Below are positions 39,779 to 47,180 of a stretch of 47,180 nucleotides of DNA, one piece after another. Source of the stretch: a virus. Both the position numbers and the translations under genes were made by a program. Numbering within the stretch: position 1 is the stretch's first letter; each line of letters begins with the position of its first letter. The notes under the pieces are model-generated. The model searched no databases, was not told the origin of the DNA, and worked only from the letters and a program-made list of their open reading frames with translations. Where the stretch lies: positions 1-47,180 of IMG/VR virus record IMGVR_UViG_3300033145_000210; one strand, given 5' to 3'.

Positions 39779-41726
39779 TCGAGTTGATCTTAAGAAGACT
39801 GGCGTGTATCCATACGCCGAGCATAAATCTACAGATATCCTTTGCATCGCTGTAAAAGTGGATGATAAGGCTCCTGGTATTTGGGTTAATGAAGATTTTT
39901 TTCATATACTCCGTGGGCAAGATACCAAACTTCCATTAATTGATCCCGTTTATATGGTGCATTTGGCTCATCAAGTCGCCGACGGGATTCATGCGCATAA
40001 CGTCCAATTCGAGCGCGTGATGTGGCAAAAGATTATGGTCGAGCGCTATGGCTTTGCGCCTATTTCCTTCGAGAAGTGGCGGGATACTGCTGCTAAAGCT
40101 GCGGCTCATGCACTCCCTCGTGATCTCTTTCGTGCCTGTAAAGTCCTTGGTCTGAGTGAGCAGAAGGATATGACGGGCCATAGGATTATGATGAAGATGT
40201 GTAAGCCAAAGCGTAACGGTGAGTGGCATGAAGATGCTCAAGATTTTTTGGCTCTTTGCCATTATTGCTTGCAGGATGTAGAATCTGAATACGCGCTCGA
40301 TCAGGTGCTTTACGATCTTAGTTCAAGCGAACTTGAAGTTTGGAGACTCGATCAGATAGTCAACGATCGAGGAATTCAGATAGACGTACCGGCGATCAGG
40401 AATCTTATCTATAAAATTCAGGAGAAGGAGCGATTGCTTCTTGCTGAAGTGCCGGTGATAACGAATGGCGCGATAGAATCGGTTCGGCAGGTTGAGGCAA
40501 TGCGTGAGTGGTTGCAGAGCCAGGGGCTTGATCTTCCTGATCTTACGAAGGATACTGTAGCTGATGCTCTCACCAAAGAAGTAACTCCTAAGATAAAGCG
40601 TCTACTTCAAATTCGGCAGTCACTTGCTAAAAGTTCAGTTTCTAAGTTTGCTACGATGCTCCGCATGGTGTGTAGAGACGGTCGTGTTCGTGGGGTGACG
40701 CTGTATCATGCGGCTAGTACCGGGCGTTTTGGGGGCCGGGGTATCCAGCCACAGAATCTCCCTCGGGCTAGTCATGGGTCTGAAGCGATAGAAGCGATTC
40801 TGCAAAACGGGATCGCTGAAGTAGAAAAGGTTAGTGGTAACTGTGTGATCCAGGAAGCATCGAAATGTATTCGGGGGATGCTGATAGCTAAAAAGGGTCA
40901 TACATTCATTTGTACGGACTACGCTTCTATCGAGGCTATTAAGCTTGCATGGATCGCAGGTGAGGAGAAGGTACTTCAAGATTTTCGTAACGGACTCGAT
41001 CTTTATAAGACTGCTGCGATGGACGTGTACAAGAAGAGCTATGAAGATATTAATACTAAAGAGCGGTTTGTTGGGAAAACTATCGTACTCGCATGTGGCT
41101 ACCAGGGATGGGTGAATGCTTTTCGGCAGATAGGCAGTGATGAAGTAAATCAAATGTCTGACGAAGAGATTGCAGAGATCATTGGAGCATGGCGGGGGGT
41201 TCGAGTTGCTACAGTTCGCTTTTGGCGTGGAGTTGAGGCGGCTGCACTCCAGACTGTTCAAGACGGGAAGCCTCATAGTTATGGTCGTGTGAAATTTGGT
41301 ATTCGTGGACGTTTTCTCCATTGTCGTCTTCCTTCTGGTCGTATCCTTTCTTACTACAATCCTTCGATTCGTAATCAGGAGTCTCCTTATGGGAAAATGC
41401 GAAGAGTTGTTTCTTTTATGGGTGTAAACTCGATGACTCATAAGTGGGAACGGCAGTATACTTATGGTGGAAAACTAACAGAGAATATCGTACAAGCACT
41501 CTCCAGAGATACGCTGGTTGAGGCTATGAAGCGCGTAGAGCAAGCTAAATTTCCGATTGTGCTTCATGTTCATGACGAGATTATGGCTGAAGTACCTTTG
41601 TCCTGGGGGCAGAGTGAGGAGAAGGTTGCTGAGTTTGAACGACTGATGACACAAGTGCCTACATGGGCTCCGGGTTGTCCAATAAAAGCTGAGAGTTGGA
41701 TTGGAGGCAGGTATCGAAAGGGGTAG
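39747..41726 (+). CDS. Family A DNA polymerase with 3'-5' exonuclease (659 aa)
   Basis: Exonuclease motifs: IDMETR (Asp6, Glu8), HNVQFE (84-89) and YCLQDV (Asp177). Polymerase motifs: A, TDYASIE (Asp391); B, KTIVLACGYQG; C, HVHDE (His609-Asp610-Glu611). No 5' nuclease domain. Replicative polymerase of the phage. ATG 39747 lies inside the preceding gene, with GGAGAAAGA upstream. Confidence 0.93.
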   Translation: MKLLIDMETRSRVDLKKTGVYPYAEHKSTDILCIAVKVDDKAPGIWVNEDFFHILRGQDTKLPLIDPVYMVHLAHQVADGIHAHNVQFERVMWQKIMVERYGFAPISFEKWRDTAAKAAAHALPRDLFRACKVLGLSEQKDMTGHRIMMKMCKPKRNGEWHEDAQDFLALCHYCLQDVESEYALDQVLYDLSSSELEVWRLDQIVNDRGIQIDVPAIRNLIYKIQEKERLLLAEVPVITNGAIESVRQVEAMREWLQSQGLDLPDLTKDTVADALTKEVTPKIKRLLQIRQSLAKSSVSKFATMLRMVCRDGRVRGVTLYHAASTGRFGGRGIQPQNLPRASHGSEAIEAILQNGIAEVEKVSGNCVIQEASKCIRGMLIAKKGHTFICTDYASIEAIKLAWIAGEEKVLQDFRNGLDLYKTAAMDVYKKSYEDINTKERFVGKTIVLACGYQGWVNAFRQIGSDEVNQMSDEEIAEIIGAWRGVRVATVRFWRGVEAAALQTVQDGKPHSYGRVKFGIRGRFLHCRLPSGRILSYYNPSIRNQESPYGKMRRVVSFMGVNSMTHKWERQYTYGGKLTENIVQALSRDTLVEAMKRVEQAKFPIVLHVHDEIMAEVPLSWGQSEEKVAEFERLMTQVPTWAPGCPIKAESWIGGRYRKG

Positions 41727-41730
41727 GAAT

Positions 41731-42078
41731 ATGACACCAGAAAGATTTCAGGGGGTTGTAGATCGTCGTTTGAAGGCTATAAAATTAGTATTAGAACAGA
41801 AGAATAAAGAGCAGTATGCGACTGTGAAGGATGCTCTCCATAACTTTCACGCTGCTGCGAAGAGGCGTGGAGTTAGTCCGGCAGAGGCTCTTCAAGGTAT
41901 GGTGGTCAAGCATGAAATTGCTCTTGACGATATGATACGCAGAAGAGCACCAGTTAGTCACAAGCGCGTTGATGAAGTTCTCGGCGATATTATTGTGTAT
42001 GCGATTTTGCAGGAAGGAAATCTTACTGAGTCACTGGATAACCATGGTGGAGTACCACACTATTATCAGCAATTATGA
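41731..42078 (+). CDS. Nucleotide-modification-associated domain 1 (DUF1599)-like protein (115 aa)
   Basis: KNKEQYATVKDALHNFHAAA and SPAEALQGMVVKHEIALDDM match the pattern of DUF1599, a family linked to modified nucleotides in phage DNA. ATG 41731 follows AAAGGGGTAGGAAT. Last gene of the plus operon; its end overlaps the convergent DUF5675 gene by 56 bp. Whether this phage modifies its bases is unknown; no base-modifying enzyme was recognised. Confidence 0.7.
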   Translation: MTPERFQGVVDRRLKAIKLVLEQKNKEQYATVKDALHNFHAAAKRRGVSPAEALQGMVVKHEIALDDMIRRRAPVSHKRVDEVLGDIIVYAILQEGNLTESLDNHGGVPHYYQQL

Positions 42079-42472
42079 TTCTTAGTACAAAAGTCTCACG
42101 ATCTTTAAGCGCAAGCATAAAAGCCTCAAATGCTTTTCGTGATTCGAGGATCATATGTTTTCCGAATCGTTGTCCGAGTAGGATGCAGCCACTCGTATCC
42201 TGGATCGTGTTACCTACATGGAAAAGAATATGAGATCGGTTAGGAACATTTCTTACTATGAAAGCAATTCCGAAGCGCGGAGAGTGAATGCGCTGGCAGA
42301 GATAAGAGCCTACGGGAATGCAGGAGATGTTGCGTTGGTTGTCATGCCAAGGAAGTTCCAGGGCTACGCAGAATGCTTCGTCTTGAAGTGTTAAGGCGCT
42401 AAACGTACCTTGTGGGTTTTGGGCTACTCGAATTATGTTTACTACATAAGGGCCGGGATGGTTAATAACCAT
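42023..42472 (-). CDS. DUF5675 family protein (149 aa)
   Basis: LELPWHDNQRNISCIPVGSY, SPRFGIAF and GCILLGQRFG are the conserved DUF5675 segments. Members occur near lysis and tail genes in phages; activity is unproven. The ATG overlaps the preceding gene's end and has no clear Shine-Dalgarno, suggesting coupling. Last gene of the late operon. Could act in cell-wall attack, which is inference. Confidence 0.8.
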   Translation of the reverse strand: MVINHPGPYVVNIIRVAQNPQGTFSALTLQDEAFCVALELPWHDNQRNISCIPVGSYLCQRIHSPRFGIAFIVRNVPNRSHILFHVGNTIQDTSGCILLGQRFGKHMILESRKAFEAFMLALKDRETFVLRIIIADNSVVLHHGYPVTQ

Positions 42473-43703
42473 AATATTTCAAACCGTCGCTATCGAGCCG
42501 AAAGCCGCCTGACACTACGATTGAACCCCAAGGGTCAAACGTGGCGTCGAGTTCCGGGGCGTTGGCGGCTGAGTCATCGTAAGTGGATGAAGTCTTATAT
42601 TCCCCCCCCGCTGCATCGCCAAGATGAATGCGGATGCCGACATATTTATCCTCTGAGTGTGTCGGGTCATACTCGTAATCGTCAATTGCTTCCTGAAGTG
42701 AGTCGGACATATCATCCGAGTCGTACCAGACACCCGCTGTCCAGCTACCGATAGCCCATGTGTCATAAACGGTACTCAAAGGAATGGCGGCAATCGCGTT
42801 GCCGTCCGAGTAATTTCCTGTCGAGAATCCGGAGACTTCCCACTTATTGTCTTTTTGCAGTGTGTATATCCATGCGTTCCAACCACTCGTTGCGTTACTG
42901 CTGTAAGCCTTGACAGACAAATTTGACGCAGTGATTTTGCTCGCCCTGGGGATGTTCAAGATATATCTCGCGTAAAAATTGAGGTGCTGATGATATCCGG
43001 TCGTTGTGTGGCCAAACCAGCCATACGCAAGAGTTGGATTATTAGAACTAAGATCAACTTGGCGGCTGGCGGAATCATCGGCGCTTGCCGCCACGTCGAA
43101 TGTTGGATCAACGATAACGGGGAAGAGCCGCTTCGAGATATCTTCCTTGATGCTGTACGTCAACACTCCCGCGCTTTCAGAGGTCGCAATCGAAACAGGC
43201 GGCCATGTCTCGTCTGCTGAATAGGCATAGACCGGGCGTATCCATTCATCCTGCCACTTCGCGGACTTGGAGACGCGGAACTCAAACTCTTTGGGAGCCG
43301 CGTCGGACATGAGGATAATGTCCACCTTCACGCCGTAATCGCGGACAGTAAATCTGAGGTTGGTGTCCGTCCAGTAGTCCGGGAAATAAAGCTCATTGGC
43401 CGCCGAAGCCGTAAGAATAGGAAGATGATTCAAGGGTTCAAACTCCGCCCATTCACCCTCATACTCGTACCTGAAAGCGTCTGCGCCGAACTTGGCGACA
43501 AAGAGGTCACCGCCCGCCTTCTTGGAAAAGCCCGGCTCAAGAGATTGCACAAGGTAGGTGCGCGTTTCCGGCACAAGGTCGATGGGGTTGAGCTTGAAAA
43601 CCTTCTCAATCGGCGCGGGTTCCTCTATCGCCTTGATTTCCGGCTGCGCATATACAGAACATGATAAAAATACAGAGATTAGAAAAGCAGTTAAATATCT
43701 CAT
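42462..43703 (-). CDS. Exported beta-rich protein with DNRLRE-like region (413 aa)
   Basis: YLTAFLISVFLSCSVYAQPE is a Sec signal peptide with cleavage after VYA. The following part is beta-rich; FDVAASADDSASRQVDLSSN and ILNIPRASKITASNLSVKAY resemble the DNRLRE-type surface domain. Translationally coupled (ATGA) to the fibre gene upstream. A phage late protein with a clean signal peptide may be secreted or placed on the cell surface (exclusion or receptor masking), or be a fibre component with a co-opted domain. Confidence 0.7.
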   Translation of the reverse strand: MRYLTAFLISVFLSCSVYAQPEIKAIEEPAPIEKVFKLNPIDLVPETRTYLVQSLEPGFSKKAGGDLFVAKFGADAFRYEYEGEWAEFEPLNHLPILTASAANELYFPDYWTDTNLRFTVRDYGVKVDIILMSDAAPKEFEFRVSKSAKWQDEWIRPVYAYSADETWPPVSIATSESAGVLTYSIKEDISKRLFPVIVDPTFDVAASADDSASRQVDLSSNNPTLAYGWFGHTTTGYHQHLNFYARYILNIPRASKITASNLSVKAYSSNATSGWNAWIYTLQKDNKWEVSGFSTGNYSDGNAIAAIPLSTVYDTWAIGSWTAGVWYDSDDMSDSLQEAIDDYEYDPTHSEDKYVGIRIHLGDAAGGEYKTSSTYDDSAANAPELDATFDPWGSIVVSGGFRLDSDGLKYYGY

Positions 43704-45061
43704 GATTTTGTGTACCTTATATGACCTTCACCTATTAAGTATGCGTCTCCGTTATCAAGGTTCACTTCAATCTTTATCCAAATCCAGTCACCTGCTGCGT
43801 AGTTCGCGTCAGTCTCAGTTATTTGGTCTGAGGCTTCTGCCCAAGTGGAATCTGATCCCGGTTCTATATCCGCAGCATTTACTCCATCATCAACATCGCC
43901 GGTATCGTCGTACACTGACATCGTGATCGTGTTATTAGCTCGATCGGTGGAATAGACCTGGACCCATATATTCGTACCAGCGTAGAAGGAATCAAAGTCG
44001 GGTGGGAGTTGTACGCCCAGGTACATTGAGCTTGCCGTGTCTGCGCCTGAGAGTGCCTTTCTTCTTGCATACGTGCGATATCCGGGCGACGCCCAGTCCT
44101 GCCGAAAGTCGATAACATCGTTGTTATTGCCGGTACTTGGAGGCACGCCTAGCCGCATTTCAAAGGGGAGGTAGGCATTGCCACCGTTGTCTGGTAGATT
44201 TCCGATTTGTACTCTTTTTTTGTTATATGAGTCTTCGCTATCTTCGATAATAAACACATCTGCGGATACTGGCGTTCCTTTTTCGGAGATTGTATAAATT
44301 TCAGATGCTATGCTTTTATGGATCGCGTTGGCATCTGTCTCACTGATTACTACTGTTACACTTCCATCTCCGTTGTCAGTAACAGCACCGTTTGTGAATT
44401 TTAGGGTAGTAAAATGGTTGATCGTGGGTGTTCCATCTATGTCTTGAACTGTGGTGAATTTAGCATGCCACTCGAAGTCTCCAGTAGTAGCTTCGTAAGT
44501 GAGGGCGTATTCATCAACGGCGCTATTAACGCATTTGAGCAAAGCTTCTGTGATCGCGTTGTTGACGATGGAGACTGCGCCGGAAGCTACAGAGAAAAAG
44601 TCAGAGACGAAAGAAGCGATACCTTTAACTCCGGTAGTGGCGTCTTTATATACTCCTGCTGCAAGCTCTCCAGCGTCTACACGTTCATAGCTCGAACCGT
44701 CTGCTATGTCGTCAAGGTCTAGTTGAGCGGATTCCCATGAGTTTCCATCAGCGCGAAGTACATTTCCGTCTGTAGCAGTTGTATCTCCTACATCAGATAA
44801 ATCGTTAAGCTCCGCTGCCCCTGCTCCTCCACCAAGTAGGAGGTTACTCTCTTCTCCTTCATCATTTTGAAAATAGGGTTTACCATCAGTCTTTGGGTAA
44901 AAAGCTCCGAAGCCTGATAACGGTGGCGGTTGAGAAGTGACTTCCTGAACGTACAAGAAGGAGCTTATTCTCAATGAGAGAGCATTGTTGGGAAACCACA
45001 TGAGTCCCACAACGGCGATTAGCGTAAAGACAGTAAGAAGTTTCCAAGTTCCTTTTCTCAT
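43700..45061 (-). CDS. Tail-fibre-like protein with N-terminal hydrophobic signal (453 aa)
   Basis: N terminus KLLTVFTLIAVVGLMWF is a signal anchor or signal peptide. Then FGAFYPKTDGKPYFQND and AELNDLSDVGDTTATDGNVL are typical of phage fibre and collar-type repeats, and the C-terminal 150 residues are beta-rich. Overlaps both neighbours (ATGA). The combination of export signal and fibre sequence is unusual. Confidence 0.7.
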   Translation of the reverse strand: MRKGTWKLLTVFTLIAVVGLMWFPNNALSLRISSFLYVQEVTSQPPPLSGFGAFYPKTDGKPYFQNDEGEESNLLLGGGAGAAELNDLSDVGDTTATDGNVLRADGNSWESAQLDLDDIADGSSYERVDAGELAAGVYKDATTGVKGIASFVSDFFSVASGAVSIVNNAITEALLKCVNSAVDEYALTYEATTGDFEWHAKFTTVQDIDGTPTINHFTTLKFTNGAVTDNGDGSVTVVISETDANAIHKSIASEIYTISEKGTPVSADVFIIEDSEDSYNKKRVQIGNLPDNGGNAYLPFEMRLGVPPSTGNNNDVIDFRQDWASPGYRTYARRKALSGADTASSMYLGVQLPPDFDSFYAGTNIWVQVYSTDRANNTITMSVYDDTGDVDDGVNAADIEPGSDSTWAEASDQITETDANYAAGDWIWIKIEVNLDNGDAYLIGEGHIRYTKS

Positions 45062-45606
45062 ATTCTTGTATCCTCCACTCCAGCTTTTACGAAGACAAAA
45101 TCTCCGTCGTCTAAGTATAAGTAGGTGTCCGGGTAATTAGTCTTATCGAGATACAGCTTTGTTCCATCCCATAATAGGACAATGTTTACAGCGGCCACTT
45201 CTCCATCACCTGTGACTGAAACTAAGAAGGCTCTGCTGATCTTTTCTTCAAGTTGTTGAACCAACATGACTGCATAGTCGAGCGCGCCTTCTATTGTGGC
45301 GGGAGACCAGGGGCCTTGCATGATGAAGTCGGAGAGTTGTTTGTAGGGTGCGTCTCTATAGATTGCGATTGTTGAGCCTGTGGGAAGTGGATCACCTGCG
45401 ATCGGGTATGTGACATTTCCACCATCCTCTTCGCCAACGTCTGATACAGAGTAGTCTGTGTCGAGTACGAGTAGGGTTTGTTTATCGTCTGCATCGGCTA
45501 TAAGGACGACTAGATGTTTTGCATCGTTGATCTTATAGGTGTAGGGGAATATGGTGGTAGAATCGTTTCCGCTGTATTTGACTTTACAAGTTTCTGTCGA
45601 GATCAT
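45058..45606 (-). CDS. Tail fibre N-terminal adaptor protein (T7 gp17-type N domain, 182 aa)
   Basis: VKYSGNDSTTIFPYTYKIND, then GSTIAIYRDAPYKQLSDFIM and a helix GALDYAVMLVQQLEEKISRA: the N-terminal fibre domain that docks on the tail in T7-like phages. In T7 it is fused to a long fibre; here it stands alone, so receptor binding must come from a downstream protein. AAAGGAATAAACC precedes the ATG. Confidence 0.85.
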   Translation of the reverse strand: MISTETCKVKYSGNDSTTIFPYTYKINDAKHLVVLIADADDKQTLLVLDTDYSVSDVGEEDGGNVTYPIAGDPLPTGSTIAIYRDAPYKQLSDFIMQGPWSPATIEGALDYAVMLVQQLEEKISRAFLVSVTGDGEVAAVNIVLLWDGTKLYLDKTNYPDTYLYLDDGDFVFVKAGVEDTRI

Positions 45607-45610
45607 AGGT

Positions 45611-47180
45611 TTATTCCTTTTTCTCTTCTATATTTTCCCACAAACGAAAAAGGTCTCTTGGTACATTCGACACATTCACGCCTTTGAAAAATTCTAACAT
45701 GAGGTAAAAGTCGAAGGCTGCTTTGCTCCATGCTTGACCACTCTCGGGAGACCAGAATCCACTTTCCCATCCAGAAGTAACAACTCTCATAGCGTCTCTA
45801 GGAATCCTAAGACCCCTATTTACACCTTCAAACACCGGGGAGCGTCCTATGGGTGTGCCATATTTATACCAGCCTCCAACTTCTCGTGCGAAAGGGACCC
45901 AGGATACTGTTGCTTCGGCTGATCCGAATATGAGTTCCCAAGGATCGGGAAGATCACCATCAAAGAGTAATGAGGATATTAAGACTGCGCCCCAAGGGGC
46001 TGCCATGAGTTCGTATAAAAGGTGTCTGGTATATTGCTTAAAATCTATTGCTCCATCTCGCCACATTTCGTATTGTGCTCGGTAGATATTTCCTTGCTTT
46101 ATTTGCCAGGTCATAAACATTGTGAAGAGTCTGAGCATTCCTTCACTACGTTGGAGCTTACTTAGATCAAGTGGCAACGCACTTGGCTGTGTGGTACTGA
46201 CTAGGTGATTAGCTTTTTGTACCGCGTCTTTCATTCGTTGGTCTTCGGTCATACCCATATCCGTGTTTTTATCCATCGCGATATTAAATCCAGCAAGCCA
46301 TACGGTTCCGACTACGGCGCGGTCATTCATCTGTATCCACTCAAACATGAAGTCCTGCACATTTTTCCATGTGAATTTGTGACCCGCCACTTCAAATTCT
46401 CGGACAAGGGGGTTAAAGATGTTGGTTGTGTCGTTTACTTCCCGGTCAAAAGTACGCGCCCGTACTTTCATAAAATCAGACATACTTATGATGCTCTGCC
46501 ATTGATCGCTGCCTTTTAATCCAAAGACTCCAGTTTTTATCCCCATCTGACCTGAAGCTTGTAGGATTGCTGCGAGACTTGTTTGTCTTATCGCTGATGC
46601 CATAGAGAGCCGCTGTTTTAGCCCCACGGACATTCTCATAGAGAGCATGGCAGCGGTAGCTAATTTTCGATTTGTTTCAAGTAATTTGCCAAATATCCCG
46701 TCATGGTTATGTCGTTCAGGAAGTGAAAGGTAGGCCGCCCAGTCTCTTATCTCATTATAAGCATGACGACCTGCTTTGTCTTCTACCATATTTGCCCACT
46801 CTTCGTCGGCTATAAGTCTATTCAGATCATGGAGTATTTCTGCATGAGAAGTATAGTGTGTAACATCTTTTATATGGTCATGCCAAACAGAGACCCGGAG
46901 CATTGGCGGGAGCGAATGACCCGTAATCCGTGCATGCACGAATCCATCTTCCGGTGTGACACGTCGGAGTATTGCGCCGTGTCTATTCTCTTGAATGGCA
47001 AGGTCTCTATTTTTCCGGGCCTCTCTATTCTTTTCAGCAAGACGGCTTATTCGATGGTCGAATATCAGGGGATGGTAGCCACCGGCTAATGTGATCTCTC
47101 CATCAGAGGCTTGTAGTGTGATTTCTTCAGCTTCTTCCCTAGGAGCATGATGGTTGGAGAGATTGAAATGTACTTCATCT
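45611..47180 (-). CDS. Giant polyvalent virion protein, C-terminal third
   Basis: Continuation of the gene entering at 1-4268; in the circular map codons run from 47066 to the TAG/TAA stop at 45611. The C-terminal region has helical, Met/Trp-rich stretches (MLRLFTMFMTWQIKQGNIYR, YELMAAPWGAVLISSLLFDG) resembling the large polyvalent-protein-associated C-terminal domains of podoviruses. The tail fibre adaptor gene follows four bases later. Bases 47067-47180 duplicate 1-114. Confidence 0.85.
   Translation of the reverse strand, partial: DEVHFNLSNHHAPREEAEEITLQASDGEITLAGGYHPLIFDHRISRLAEKNREARKNRDLAIQENRHGAILRRVTPEDGFVHARITGHSLPPMLRVSVWHDHIKDVTHYTSHAEILHDLNRLIADEEWANMVEDKAGRHAYNEIRDWAAYLSLPERHNHDGIFGKLLETNRKLATAAMLSMRMSVGLKQRLSMASAIRQTSLAAILQASGQMGIKTGVFGLKGSDQWQSIISMSDFMKVRARTFDREVNDTTNIFNPLVREFEVAGHKFTWKNVQDFMFEWIQMNDRAVVGTVWLAGFNIAMDKNTDMGMTEDQRMKDAVQKANHLVSTTQPSALPLDLSKLQRSEGMLRLFTMFMTWQIKQGNIYRAQYEMWRDGAIDFKQYTRHLLYELMAAPWGAVLISSLLFDGDLPDPWELIFGSAEATVSWVPFAREVGGWYKYGTPIGRSPVFEGVNRGLRIPRDAMRVVTSGWESGFWSPESGQAWSKAAFDFYLMLEFFKGVNVSNVPRDLFRLWENIEEKKE
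47067..47180. repeat. Right copy of the 114-bp terminal direct repeat
   Basis: Identical to 1-114. Joining the ends at this overlap restores one continuous coding frame of the giant virion protein. Confidence 0.95.

Noticed and set aside
40635-41441. 268-codon minus-strand frame inside the DNA polymerase gene
   Set aside because: Shadow of the polymerase codons; composition is not protein-like.
1-47180. Diversity-generating retroelement as in BPP-1
   Set aside because: No reverse transcriptase and no template/variable repeat pair were seen despite the BPP-1-like head module.
1-47180. Integrase, phage RNA polymerase or T7-type promoters
   Set aside because: No protein with the corresponding motifs and no repeated 20-23-bp phage promoter were found. 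The clear promoters are host sigma70 type.

Overview
The window is one complete, circularly closing genome of a short-tailed (podovirus-like) tailed phage. The last 114 bases (47067-47180) repeat the first 114 exactly, so the unit length is about 47,066 bp. One reading frame, a 1,907-residue virion protein, runs in frame across that join. The structural set resembles Bordetella phage BPP-1 (portal, Bbp19-, Bbp17- and Bbp16-like proteins), combined with T7-style adaptor, nozzle and internal virion proteins. No tRNA, integrase, reverse transcriptase or phage RNA polymerase was seen, so a virulent phage using host sigma70 RNA polymerase is likely. Sec signal peptides and a lipoprotein signal hint at a Gram-negative host, but this is weak.

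Layout. (1) Minus strand, 18945 down to 1 and on through 47066 to 42023: one long late operon. Its order is a small membrane protein, terS, terL, a Pro-rich peptide, portal, Bbp19-like, scaffold, capsid, Bbp16-like, a signal-peptide protein, a papain-like peptidase, a lipoprotein, adaptor, nozzle, gp13/14/15-like proteins, a giant polyvalent protein, tail fibre, two genes with N-terminal export signals, and a DUF5675 protein. A consensus promoter sits at 18994-19021. (2) Minus strand, 34750 down to 19031: an early/middle region. It starts with a SEC-C peptide, a MazG-like protein and a Cro-like protein, then a prim-pol/helicase, a RuvC-like resolvase and about 35 tiny genes, many of them Cys-rich. 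It is interrupted by a non-coding, iteron-bearing candidate origin (26583-27235). (3) Plus strand, 35157-42078: a replication operon of SNF2 helicase, SAP protein, DUF2800 nuclease, DUF2815 ssDNA-binding protein, zinc ribbon, family A DNA polymerase and a nucleotide-modification-associated protein.

Control. The 34751-35156 interval holds three near-perfect sigma70 promoters, a 17-bp perfect palindrome on one -35 box, a long structured leader, and what looks like a free-standing small RNA with its own promoter and terminator. The 5' part of that RNA is complementary to the phage's own ribosome-binding-site consensus. Two families of repeated leader sequences (a hairpin next to the Shine-Dalgarno, and a second conserved linker) precede many of the small genes and recall the start-associated sequences of mycobacteriophages. 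These are the most novel parts of the window.
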